A DNA stretch of 64,000 nt, from the NCBI GenBank assembly GCA_905250025.1, contig CAJNOJ010000012.1:850117-914116 (forward strand), in the 5' to 3' direction. The DNA comes from Adineta ricciae. Its lineage: Eukaryota; Rotifera; Eurotatoria; Adinetida; Adinetidae. This document shows, one piece after another, positions 12,152-23,249 of the stretch. Both the position numbers and the translations under genes were made by a program. Each line of letters begins with the position of its first letter. Position 1 is the first letter of the stretch. A model generated the notes under the pieces. The model was given only the letters and a program-made list of their open reading frames with translations. It did not search any database and was not told the DNA's origin.

Positions 12152-13673
12152 CTAATTGATGATTGAGCTATCACATGAATGTTCCGTCTTTGAAGATTTA
12201 TCGTGCTGCTGATCGAGTAATCTCGTTCGTTCGTCGTTGCGTCTTTGATACGTCACTTTTGATACAGCAATCATCAGAATACAAACACCAATGACAATTA
12301 ATACTAGTAAATTCATCAGTTTATATCGATTGGGTGCAAGGAAAAGGAGAATGAGGCCAGAAACATTATTCCATTGATTGATTGCCAATGCCGATATGGA
12401 TTCAGGTAGTGGGAACATTATTTCAGCAAGTGATTCGAAAATCAATGGTGCCGATGCTCCTTGGAACAGGCCAGCTAATGCAATAGACAATCCGATAGTG
12501 ATAGGCGTGGATGAAATAATAGCGTCGTCATAGAATAGGGTATGAACTGAAAGTTCAAACCAAACAATCGAGAGGAAACAGCCAATCAAGGACGAGATCA
12601 TCAGTATTTTAAGTGAACGATGGAAACGGTGCATGTCGGCAAGTGCACCCAGACAGAATCCACCGATCATTCCTGCTAGGATCGAACTAAAACCAAACCA
12701 ACCTAATGATAAAAAGAAACAGAGTTTCGTGCGTTCGTATGTACTTTGTTAGTTTACCTGCTTGCTCTTCGGTATAGTTTTCAGGTGCAAGAATGACGTC
12801 ATACAAACCTGTCCACGCACTGAATGTACCCGTTGTCAGACCACCGACGATGGAGAGAAGCATGAATGATGGCGTGATCATGCATTGCCAGAGATCTCTC
12901 ATAAAACGTTGTAGGAGACTCGAATTGTGGCCATCGCACGAGTAGGAACTGAGACGTTCAGCAGCGGGTGACGGGGCTGTGGGTGGATGTGAGGGAAAAT
13001 AGATCACAGTCAAAGCAAAAGCAACGAAAGCAAGTCCTGCATGAATGTAGAGAAGACGAGGAACATGATCCGGTGTGTCGACTATCCATGGACTGATAAG
13101 AAATCCAACTGCAGCTCCAAAATTATTGATCGTAATGGCAAATGTTGTCGCTCGCGTTCTTTCGTTCGGACCAAACCATATGCAAGATATCTGCGATACG
13201 GATATTTGCACTAGCGGAGCGCAGGCAGCATTAAGGATCTGGCCGGCATGTAAAAACGGCACAGCAATCGAGTGCAATTGCACATTCGACGACCAGGTGA
13301 TTATTGACGGAACAATTCGTAGTAGACAAGCGACAAAAGAACTCCCAGCAAACAAAATCATCGAAAATCGAAGTCCTTGTTGTTTGTTTAGTAAAAGATA
13401 AGCTAATGGAAAGGTCGGGATGCAGATAATATTTCCCCAATTGAGAAGGAGATCGATCGTTGCTTCGGTTGTGTTATAGTAAATTTCAGCATTTCTCGCG
13501 ATGGGAGAGAATGTTAACCAGAAGAGACATTGATTGAAGGCGAGAAAGCCAAAAAGTGAAATAATATAGAATCGTCGTCGATACAAGTGATAGACCGAAG
13601 AAGAAGACAATGACAATTCGACTGTGGTGTCGGAGTTAGACATGTTTTGCATGTGATATAAAGTCCTTTTCAA
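12152..13673 (-). CDS. SLC49-like major facilitator transporter
   Basis: Two exons, 12758-13673 and 12152-12702, joined in phase 1 by a 55-nt intron, give 488 aa. About twelve hydrophobic segments are visible. The N-terminal YRRRFYIISLFGFLAFNQ stretch, the FGPNERTRATTFAITINNFG motif and GGFCLGALADMHR in the second half fit the SLC49 family (FLVCR, MFSD7, DIRC2), probably nearest DIRC2/SLC49A4, a lysosomal-membrane carrier. The substrate cannot be read from sequence. Start: the first ATG is taken; MSNSD eleven codons in is an alternative. It lies 61 bp downstream of the flavin monooxygenase on the same strand and is convergent with PARP. Confidence 0.75.
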
Positions 13674-13734
13674 ACATGTGATAACTCTCTACTTTTATCT
13701 CTTGTTGAAATAAAATTTGAAGAAACAGAAAAGA

Positions 13735-15382
13735 TTAACTTTGATATCCTCGATATGATGTAATGAAAAAGCAAACCAGTATGAGAAACAAAATAAGGAC
13801 AAAAATCGTTCGTGTAAAACTCCAATACCAATGACGATACCGGTAACGTCGTTCTTCGTGTAAATTAGCCAGACGTTTCGGTCGATAAGCTCCAAAGTAC
13901 TCTGATATCCAATTACTGGTTCGATGCAATGACACACCCATGTCTTGCAGATAAATTTCAATTGGTTCTAACCAGTAATATTGAAAATAGTAAGATTTTC
14001 GATTGAATAACCGGCGAATGAAATTTCGTGTTGTTTGAATTTCTTCGAACATTTCCTTTTCCGTTTCTGGCAATCGAATCCGACCGAGAAAATAATCAGA
14101 CGTCCAATGGGATTGCACTTCGAAAAACATCCATGTATTTAAACTAGCTGGTAAACCAATAAAGGCAATATTCGGAATTCCAACAGGAACTATACGACGA
14201 TAGAGATCAAGATCAACACTTTCATCGGTGTTGTCTTGACCAAGTGCACGATGAAATGTTCGAGAAAGAAAGGGAAAATTTTCCAAATAACCTGTAGCAC
14301 AGATAATCATATCTGCTTGTAGGAATTCATTTGAACTGAGGTGAATGGTCGTACTATCGATAATTTCATCAATAGATGCCAGTTTTCGTACAATTCGACC
14401 GTCACGAATCAATTGAGCGAATTCTTTTGTCATACGAACGCTATTCTCAGATGTATGAAACGAACTCTTTGGAATGAACTTTTCATCTTGGTACACATCA
14501 GATTTCAACGTTGATACCATCTGATTGGAGATAGTTTTCAATATATTTCTGAGTACCGAAGAGAACAGCCAACGAAAGAAGTAGAACAGAGGAGTGTGTG
14601 GTGCATATGGGAATGGATATAAAATAGCCGTCATAAATCGTGAGTATGCATATTTTGCCGGTAAACGATCGCTAAAAGGCGATTCCGGAACGAACCAATG
14701 AGGACGACGAATGACCAAATGGCATGAAAGTGCGTACTTTCCAGCTAATGAAGCGAAATCAATAGCAGCTTTACCGCCACCAATAACCACAACACGTTTA
14801 TCCATCAATTGTTCGTGCGTTTTGATGTTATTGGCATGAACAATCGGACCGGCAAATTTGTTCTGACCAAGAAAATGGGGCTGGAAAGGCGTGGAAAAGA
14901 GACCATTAGCTACGACGACTAAGTGAAATTGTAATGTTTGATGTTGTTGATCAGCTGTTTCAATTTTGACAGTCCATGGAAGCGTTGGATCCCTTAAATT
15001 ATTCTTATCGATCGATGTGACAGTACTTTGAAATCGAATTCGTTTGACTAAATCGAACTTTTCTGCAAATCTCTTCAAGTAACGATGGATATCTTGCCAA
15101 GGAGCATTCTCTTTAGCTAGGATGGTACACAACAGTATTAGCTTTCTAACTGATTTCGAAAAGAAAAGACGAACCTTCAAGATCGGGCAAATCTGAAAAT
15201 TCCATAAAACCGGCTAATTGTTGACTGCACAAGTTAGCATAGGCGCCATCTGGAGACCAAATACCACCGAGAGTTTTTTGCCGATCAAATATCGTTACAT
15301 CGAAACCATCTTCGACAAGAACTTTACCTGCGACCAGACCCGATGGGCCTGCACCAATAATAGCTACACTTCTTCGTGTCAT
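13735..15382 (-). CDS. Flavin-containing monooxygenase (FMO family)
   Basis: Exons 15175-15382 and 13735-15116 join in phase 1 through a 58-nt intron and give 529 aa, the family's usual size. The FAD motif GAGPSG is at residues 10-15 and the NADPH motif GGGKAA near residue 190. The FMO signature FAGPIVHANNI and the CATGY motif near residue 330 are present. A single C-terminal membrane segment (FTRTIFVLILFLILVC) matches the ER anchor of animal FMOs. Predicted role: NADPH-dependent oxygenation of soft nucleophiles (N or S) at the ER. The gene appears intact. Confidence 0.88.
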
Positions 15383-16309
15383 TATACTTGCTATTATATT
15401 CTTAAAAACAAAATAGTATATTCATCGCGTATATGTCACATCGCAAATAAAAGATAAAAAGAACGTGGCACATTCTATGCCATTGACGATGTTTTATGAC
15501 AAAAGCTAAAGAAAAGAATCCACATTTTTATGTTTTTTGTATACAATCCTTGAGGCTACAGAAAATACAAGCAATATTGTTGTTAACTATTTTTATACTT
15601 AATGTATTGATTGAAAAGCTGTTAAGTCTTCTCTGAAACATTCTCGCTTTAAGTTCATTGAAAACAATGTACTTTTCTTTTTAATTCTTGGATTACACAC
15701 TTCGATTTTTACACTACGTGACACTGAGCTTCAGTGACAGTCTTAATTATGTCTAATACAGACTTTGCATAATAAGTCGCTTATCATTTTTTGAAGTCTT
15801 TACATCCATAAATACATCAGGTACAAGGCTCAATAGACAGTCTTTAGAGCTCATATCTATAGTCTCAAATAATAATATCGTTCAGTATCCGTTTTGATGA
15901 ATTTGAAAGATGAACATTCAAAAATAAAAACATATAATTTTAGTGTCTTACGATTCAATAAAAACCAATGGCTCGTTCGCTGCTTTTGATACAATGATTG
16001 ATATGTAACGTTGCTTCTCTTTTAACGATTTCTTTATTCGCGTTTATTATACAAGACCAGGATTTCGAATAAAACATAGGCGAACATCACTTCTCATATG
16101 CCTTGAGACGTACGTTATGCATCAAGTTCAAAACAAAAACCTTTTTCCTGGAGACTATTTCATAGGCAGCCGCAGAAAAAAAAACACTTTTTAATTATCA
16201 ACATGGTTTTCATCTGTTATAATTAAGTCTTAAGAAATTGCGCGATACCGCTTCTTTTCTAGATCTTCGAAATCAGGAATGTCTCTAATTTGCAACAGAG
16301 ATTAAAACA
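15383..16309. other. Intergenic between divergent FMO and GPCR genes
   Basis: AT-rich, no coding signal recognised. It must hold both promoters; a TATA-like box serves the GPCR at its right end. Confidence 0.5.
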
Positions 16310-16317
16310 TATAAATA
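16310..16317 (+). promoter_or_regulatory. TATA-like box of the GPCR gene
   Basis: The sequence TATAAATA lies about 120 bp upstream of the GPCR start codon. The same octamer lies upstream of the M23 peptidase gene. Position is compatible with a TATA box followed by a 5' UTR of about 90 nt. This is motif evidence only, in an AT-rich genome. Confidence 0.35.
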
Positions 16318-16435
16318 ACCCTGAATCTCCAAGACTTTATCTTCATTCATAGACTGACGCTCAGCTTTTTGTTCTAACGGAAGCTTTGATTTATTATCTT
16401 TTCAGTTCTTATATCATTTACCGCATCTCTCAACA

Positions 16436-17422
16436 ATGTCCAATCTAACCGACAATCTACCAGCATTTCTAGCCTTTCAACTACCACGTCCTCTTCGATT
16501 TTGGTACTTTCTCGTCGCAAACATCGCATCACTAACTTGCACTCTCTTCATTCTCTACTTTCTTCTCTTCGATGTAACACTTCGTCGAGCGCTCAACAAT
16601 CACATCATCATTGTTCTTCTCATCCTTGGTTTCCTCTACGAATCGTTCAACGTCTCGTGGCACATTCGAAGTGCTCGTTTCGATCAACCTTGGTCGATGT
16701 CCAACACATTCTACCTTTTCTGGACATTCTTTGACTATGCAGTTTATTCCATTCAGATCTCTTTGTTCGCTTGGGCATCCATCGAACGACACATACTCAT
16801 ATTTCATGATCGATGGATATCAACTCGAATTAAACGTCTTTTCATTCATTATGCTCCAATTGTCGTCATCGTCGTGTATTACTTTGTCTTCTATAGCATT
16901 ATCTATTTTGGAACACCTTGTGATAGATCATTTGATGGTTTTCTGTCAGGAGGTGTGTATGCACCTTGTGCATTCTATCTTCAAACTGCTGGAACATGGG
17001 ATTTAATAGTGCATGAATTGATTCCTACATTGATTATTTCATTCTTTAGTATAGGTCTTCTTCTGCGTGTGGTGCTACAAAAAACACGAATGCGCCAATC
17101 ACTGCAGTGGCGGAAACACCGCAAGATGACAGTGCAATTGCTGTCCATATCAGTCATTTATATGCTGTTCAATATTCCTTGGGTTGTTTTCATTCTTGGT
17201 CTGACTTATGGTGCACCACTGGAGATCGTGTGGCCAGCATTGATTTGCTCGAAGTTTATTCTATATAATATCGTGTTTTTGTTTCCGTTTGTGTGTTGCT
17301 TGTCGTTGCCTGAATTTCGTAAACGAGCGAAGCAAATGCTTCTGTTTCGAGGAAGACAACATCGAATTGGTTTAATATCGATGTCGAAAACTCGTTTACG
17401 AGCACAGGGAGCGACCATGTAA
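16436..17422 (+). CDS. Rhodopsin-like G protein-coupled receptor, intronless
   Basis: One open exon of 328 codons with seven hydrophobic segments. TM3 ends in SIERHILIFH, an E-R-H variant of the DRY motif. A Cys in extracellular loop 2 (FGTPCDRS) and a basic intracellular loop before TM6 (RKHRKMTVQLLSISVIYMLF) fit class A. The short N-terminus has a glycosylation site (NLT). Ligand unknown. The family is expanded in bdelloids as intronless genes (from memory). A truncated relative with the same TM1-loop motif (LLFDxxLRxALxNH) lies at 58933-59169. Confidence 0.8.
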   Translation: MSNLTDNLPAFLAFQLPRPLRFWYFLVANIASLTCTLFILYFLLFDVTLRRALNNHIIIVLLILGFLYESFNVSWHIRSARFDQPWSMSNTFYLFWTFFDYAVYSIQISLFAWASIERHILIFHDRWISTRIKRLFIHYAPIVVIVVYYFVFYSIIYFGTPCDRSFDGFLSGGVYAPCAFYLQTAGTWDLIVHELIPTLIISFFSIGLLLRVVLQKTRMRQSLQWRKHRKMTVQLLSISVIYMLFNIPWVVFILGLTYGAPLEIVWPALICSKFILYNIVFLFPFVCCLSLPEFRKRAKQMLLFRGRQHRIGLISMSKTRLRAQGATM

Positions 17423-17734
17423 TTAAATGTAGACGTGTCGTGATTTAAATAAAAGACAATTCCTATCGAATGACGATATGCTAAGACTCAGCGTATCCTC
17501 ACAAATGTCAATACACAAGAATGTCGGTCAATGATTTTGTCTCGTGAAAAATAGTGAATAGATACGATACAGCCATACATGTAGGATGTAGAAATCAATA
17601 AGCAATGATATATATATATATATAAAGTAGAAATCGATGTTTAGCATCGATTTTGATGCATATGTATATGAAAGAGAAAAAAATTGTATATGTTTCGTTT
17701 AACATTCATAATAGGCTCGGTTCGTTTTCTAAAT
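17423..17734. other. Intergenic with short (TA)n tract
   Basis: Short spacer between the convergent GPCR and SLC22-like genes. It contains a (TA)8-like microsatellite around 17608-17623. Nothing else is seen. Confidence 0.5.
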
Positions 17735-19500
17735 TTAAGACTTAACGTCCACAGTGCCTTCATTTTGAAATACAACGTTGTCCTTTGGCTTGTCGATTGC
17801 CTTGTTTGTATTTCCACCTTCTTCTTCTTCGCCGTCATCGTCCTCTTCGTCATGCTCTGCTCCATCTTGAAACGAGCGATTACGAGTTTCCGGTAACGTG
17901 GCAATTACACAAGCCAAGACTACGGCTAAACCTGCGTACACATAATTAGTAATTCGTTGATATTCATCTCCGACGGCAGTATCAATAATTGGTGCTAACA
18001 TGGAACCAAAACTGCCAACGAACACGAATATAGCATTCGCCAAACCACGCATATATGTCGGAAACAGTTCGGGAACAAAAAGCCACGAAACAGACACAGC
18101 GGCACTAACACCAAATTTTCCTACCTGAGAAATCACAGTAGCTACAACCGGATAAGTTCCCGTCACAAACGGAATTGTCAAAACAGCGCCTGCCGTTAGT
18201 AAAACAAACATAATCAATGAATATTTTCTTCCTAAGAATGTGATGATGCAAAGGCCAGCTGCTAGATAACCAAGACCTTCAACACCAGCTCCAATAATAA
18301 AATTTGTGTATGGACTAATCGCTTCACTTTTCTGACCTAAGTCATATGAAATTGTTGTATATAATAGCATTGTTACAAATTCGATACATCCACACATGAA
18401 CAATCGAGGTACAAGGCGAATAATTCGACTGATTTTCTTCTTGGGCTTTTTCTTCTCGGTTGCTTTTTCCAAACGAGATTGTTCAACTAATTGCACATAC
18501 ATCGGATGCCATTCGCTTTCTTCTCGACGGTTCGTTTTTGCAATTTTTCGTAGGCAAACTTCGAGTTGATCATATTTCTTTCGAATGAAAAGCCAATACG
18601 GTGATTCAGGAATGAAGAAAAGATAAGGTACAGTGACAGCAAAGTAAATACTCATAAACCATTTTAGATTCAACCAGTTTCGTGCTGCATAAGCAAAGCC
18701 GGTAAACATGACTTCTCCTATTGTGTACGCGACCATGGACACACCACCAGCAAAACTTGTGTGTGAAGATGACGTTAATTCCATGAGAAGAAGAAAGACG
18801 ATGCCATACGGATCAATGCCAGACACAATTTGATTGACCATTAGAAGACCGATTCTAGTCGAAATAAACGGTAATAGAATATGAAATTCTGGCATATAGC
18901 GCGTGAATTTACTTTAGATTGACACTCATATTGACGAATTGAAGAAGTACTTGCGTAATAGCGGTGACAATATACATTCCCAAACTTAATATCTGAAGCA
19001 TTTTTCGACGGCCAACTCGATCACTGATTGGTCCAGTTATTAATACCGTAAACCTATCCAAACGTATTCGGTATAGAATAGATAAAAAGGACAGAAACTT
19101 ACGTTCCAAGCTCGTAAACAGTCGAAATCCAAGTTTTTCGTATTGCATTCTCACAAACAAACTTCGCTTCTTCGGTAAACGTTTTCCCATAGACACTTCG
19201 ATCGAAAACAAACTCCTGACAACTACTTCCATTGGTATATTTACAACTCGATGATGTCATTAACAATGTATCAATCAGTTGCTGATGAGTCGAATTCGAC
19301 GAAGAATATTGATTATCATTCGGCCAAACATCCGATGGAAGTCGACAACGAAAATAAGGTTCGGCCAGAGCGAACACATAGTAAAATCCGGCCATACCAC
19401 TGCTGAAATTGAGCAGACATAATAAGCTGAAATGTATTAACTGAAATCGACCAAAGTCACCGCAACGCCTCAACACATTTTCTAATGATATTTCATCCAT
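17735..19500 (-). CDS. SLC22-like organic ion transporter
   Basis: Proposed exons 19103-19500, 18926-19053 and 17735-18888 total 1,680 nt, or 559 aa. The start MDEISLENVLRRCGDFGRFQ is the SLC22 N-terminus. It is followed by TM1, a long Cys-bearing extracellular loop, the TM2-TM3 motif ISDRVGRRKM (family GRR), IPESPYWLFIRKK after TM6 and PELFPTYMRGL and LPETRNRS in the second half. Twelve membrane segments are expected in the plasma membrane. Odd: the second intron would be only 37 nt (18889-18925), chosen because it alone restores frame; a frameshift is the alternative. The tail has an acidic run (EHDEEDDDGEEEEGG). Substrate unknown. Confidence 0.78.
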
Positions 19501-20396
19501 AATACCGAATGTTCTTTTTCGAAATCGTACAACTGTATAGAATTATAGATTAGTAGCTGCACTTTTCTTTTTCTTCTATCGTATTGATTTGACCTCAAAT
19601 TGCATCTGATTTGTATATATATATATAACACTGTTTCAACCTTCGTTAAGTCCTTTTTCAACATGATTTCGATAATATATAGCTGTCATGTACTGTGGAG
19701 AAAGATCAGCACATCATGTCAAATCCCTTGTTGTTCTTTCCACTTCTTCAGTAATGAATTTCGTTTTCAGTCAATATTTACTTTTTACTTTATCCAGGAG
19801 ATTAGTATATCTTTATTGACGTCAATGTATGCTAGAACGAGCGTATTTGTAATTGGATTTTTACGGACTTTCAAATAAAAATAAGAACGTACTAAGGATC
19901 AGATTTAATTGCAAAATCGTCTTTTTCGTTACAATTAAAATACATCCGGTTTTTTTTTCTCAACTGTATCAAGTACTTTGCCACAGTTAAACTAGAGATT
20001 ATGATTGGTTTTCTTTGATCAGTATGAAAAAACTCATCATGTTCAGTATATATAAATAAAAACAAGCATATCTTAATAGTACGATGAGTACAAGTGCTAT
20101 GATAAATGTCAGAATTGATAATCTCTACATTTTGTATGCATTAGTCGAAAAACATTCAAACAATAGTGTTTGTTGACATTTACTTTTTTTTCTATATTCA
20201 AACATTTTGCTGTTTAAATATTCTCGGATGAAACGAGAAAATAATGCTTCTATGAATTACCGGAAAAAGAAGATGTCTTCTAAGTATGTTATAATATTGA
20301 TTTTTGGGTAGTTGATCAATGTTTATTTGTTGATCGCCTTGAAACAATAAAACAAAACTTAAAGTACATTTTCTCTCGACAATCGATGCGATTGTA
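19501..20396. other. Intergenic
   Basis: AT-rich, with a short TA tract near 19615. No coding or RNA gene recognised. Confidence 0.5.
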
Positions 20397-21005
20397 TTGA
20401 CTCAAATCCATCAATCTTGTATTCGGAAATGCGTTCACGAAGCGCAATGTCAAACAGCCGTTTATTTTCATGATGATAGAGTTTGTTCGATGTTTGCTGA
20501 AAACTGTCGATTAGGCAGGGTTCTTCCGTCGGTGAACATTCGAGCAAGTGTTATTTGTTATCGAAAAAATCCAGGTAAAGAGAGTATTATTATGATCTGC
20601 ATAAGAAATCTTTCGTTCTAGATTCGAACACTAATTGTCCTTCGAACGCATCATCAACACCAACAGTTATTCAGATAACAAAAGTATGTCTATTAAGTGC
20701 AACGCATCTAAACAATTTCAATTTCGAATTGTTATGAGTTTGTTGCTATTCTTTTTTTATATAGATTGGACGAGACTATCATACAGCATCTGTATTAATA
20801 GACGGAAAAGTATTAGTAGCTGGTGGATGTAATGATAACGGCTTTCATAGTAGTACTGAATTATACAATCCAACAACTGGAAATTGGTGAAAACTTGCAT
20901 TCTACACGAAATTGTCACACAGCTACCTTATTATCCAATCGGACAGTACTGGTGACTGGTGGCAATGATGGCTCTACAGCTCTCAAGAGTGCTGAATTGT
21001 ATTGA
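20397..21005 (+). pseudogene. Apple/PAN-like plus kelch gene, frameshifted
   Basis: The segment 20397-20574 codes for a Cys-rich apple/PAN-like piece (CIRKCVHEAQC, then CSMFAENC and VICYRK) ending at a good donor (GGTAAAG). A Ser/Thr linker exon follows. From about 20765 a kelch repeat reads IGRDYHTASVLIDGKVLVAGG and ends TELYNPTTGNW followed by TGA. The next kelch repeat (RNCHTATLLSNRTVLVTGG, KSAELY) is in another frame and ends in a stop at 21005. One deletion of a few codons' worth of bases at about 20885 explains both. Kelch propellers need four to seven repeats and only two remain. Confidence 0.65.
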
Positions 21006-22508
21006 TACATTCCAGTAGAATGACATTCGTTTTATTCACTTTTGTTCCTTTTCTCGAAGATCTATTTACAGACTGAAGGCACGAACTCATTGAAGCACAC
21101 AATAAATTAGGAATGATTGATGCCATTGGACCACAGTCAGCAGCAACAGTCACTGCGGACCAATGGTAGTCACATTAATCACTGTTTGATTATCGATGAG
21201 ATTGGAATCAGCATAATTTAGTAGGTTAATGTTTTACCATAGAAATAGCATCTAATTACCCCGATCACTACAAACTAAAGATGAAATGTTTGTAGAAACG
21301 GGTCACCACCATCTTACCTTGACCCTAGATCTGTAATTCGTTAATCAGAGTATACAGTGTTGTTATAGTAAACTTGAATGACTATTTCAGTATATATCTA
21401 GCAAACACGATCATTTCATATGTTTACACTACCATGCGAACGTAGGTAGATGAACTATGCTTCGATAACGAATAGATTCTCTATGAGCGCCCTTGTATTA
21501 TTACAAGTTGATGCTCTACAACATATACATATTATAAAATGAACGAAATATTCGTCTTTCAATCTAGTTCCGATGGATTGAAGACATAATGAGACGTTAT
21601 TACGAATACCTGTATTCTAATTGAGAGTGACAACAGCTACAGTTACACGCTTGTTGATATACACTATCCTATAGGAAGAAAAATAACTCGAGTAGATGCG
21701 ATCGAGTTACTTGTGACAGAAGACATATAGCTGTGATGAATACATTGGATTTATCTTACGTCATTGGTTCTTTTTTTTTGACAGCCATTATGTGCATTTT
21801 AGTTTCTAGTCGAATCATCTTCTAAAGCGTTTGGTGCGATGGTAAACGATTCAAAAAGAAAAAAACTGTTAACCGATTGAGTACAGTTACACTTATAATT
21901 TTTTATCACGAAATTATAAACGCGAGTATATTTTCATTTGATTGCTTGCGTCATAGGCACACTGCGTATCTTCACCGACTGGTTTTCTATACTGTATCCA
22001 ATCGGCAGGTATCGAGTATAACTACGACATATTCTTCGTTCATGTAATTTGTATGTGATAAGAATAGAGTAGGTGTGTAACAATCCTCAACACCTTTATT
22101 CACATGCATTTTCTATATTCGGCATGTTATCGCTTGCAAGTACCTCCAATGATTACCTACGCGTTTGCATCGAATATTTGCTCTTTTCATTCAGGACACT
22201 CGAATGATCAAATATCTCAAAGTACTTTACAGATAATAGGTACTATGATAAATAAAATAAGAACGTTATTTACCGATTCTCAAAAAAGTTGAGTTTTGAT
22301 TTCAACCATACTTTAGTCATATACTCTTTAGTGTCGATCCAGTACAAGAACGTTTTAGTTCTAATCAAATGAAGAAATCAGACACCGTCCTTTTCGTTTG
22401 GTTTTGCTAAATAGAAAGGATTGCACCTGAAAGCAAACCTTAGGCGAGTGATAATCATCAAGTTTATTTTGAAAGCAATTCATTATGAAAAAAAAGATGA
22501 TAGATCAT
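21006..22508. other. Intergenic
   Basis: About 1.5 kb of AT-rich DNA. Short open frames have no recognisable domain. It may contain further decayed parts of the kelch gene, but I cannot align any. Confidence 0.5.
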
Positions 22509-22949
22509 TTAATGGGCTTTGTTTAATTGTGGTTTTCGATGATTGCTATAGGCATATGGAGCGACTCGTTCTTCGTAATGAAGATGTGGTCCAGTTGTTC
22601 GTCCTGTATTTCCACTCTTTCCAATGACTTGTCCAGCTGAAACCTTCTGTCCGACTTTGACTGATTTACTGCTTAAATGAGCAAAGAGTGTTCGAACTTT
22701 GTTGGAAGCTTCAATGACAATATGGGTACCATAAGCACTACCCCAATTGGCATTGACGACCGTACCGCTAACTGTTGCGCGAACACTTGTACCAACAGGA
22801 CAGGCATAATCATCACCAGTATGATAGCCAGCTGCCCAACTACCCTTTTTGCCAAATGGAGTAGTGATTGATCGGCCTGGAATTGGCAAATGAGCGCAGA
22901 TCACTGCGCATAGTGTAAAGAACGAAACGAAGAAGAAGACTCTGCACAT
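22509..22949 (-). CDS. Secreted M23-family peptidase (peptidoglycan endopeptidase-like), bacterial type
   Basis: Single exon, 146 aa. A signal peptide is clear (basic start, hydrophobic run FFFVSFFTLCAVICA). The rest is an M23/LytM fold. The zinc site is visible as HTGDD (H-x3-D) near residues 43-47 and HLHYE near residue 122, with a further catalytic His in FAHLS. The family cleaves peptide cross-links in bacterial cell walls; activity is predicted, not shown. The whole catalytic core is present in a very small protein with almost no extra domain. M23 enzymes are typical of bacteria and rare in animals, so I infer horizontal acquisition, with a eukaryotic-style TATA box and secretion. Possible roles: defence against bacteria or digestion. 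Confidence 0.88.
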   Translation of the reverse strand: MCRVFFFVSFFTLCAVICAHLPIPGRSITTPFGKKGSWAAGYHTGDDYACPVGTSVRATVSGTVVNANWGSAYGTHIVIEASNKVRTLFAHLSSKSVKVGQKVSAGQVIGKSGNTGRTTGPHLHYEERVAPYAYSNHRKPQLNKAH

Positions 22950-22991
22950 TTTCTTGTGTATGTGTTGGTGATAAAACGAATTTAAAATCGT

Positions 22992-22999
22992 TATTTATA
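22992..22999 (-). promoter_or_regulatory. TATA box of the M23 peptidase gene
   Basis: On the minus strand TATAAATA lies 43-50 bp upstream of the start codon. This is a spacing that would place transcription start just before the ATG with a short 5' UTR. It is evidence that the bacterial-type gene has acquired a eukaryotic promoter. Confidence 0.5.
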
Positions 23000-23183
23000 C
23001 TCGAAGACGAGGCGAGAAAGTAGAAGGATTACAAAGATGATTGCTCTCATTCACATGAGACCCATTTGCTTTTTAATCAGCAAAACAATATTCGACAGAT
23101 GTGCATTTTCTCTTGTTCTGCGATATAGAATATGATTCTCATGGATTAAGAAAGCTAAAGTCAAATGAATGGATCGAGAATAG

Positions 23184-23184
23184 N
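23184..23184. other. Ambiguous base (N)
   Basis: A single undetermined base in non-coding sequence between the M23 and AAA+ genes. It shows an unresolved assembly or polishing position and is the only one noticed. Confidence 0.9.
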
Positions 23185-23249
23185 ATGACAATCCATTTTT
23201 GTTTTGCAATAAAGTTGTTCTAATATGAAATCAAATAGTACTTACGACT

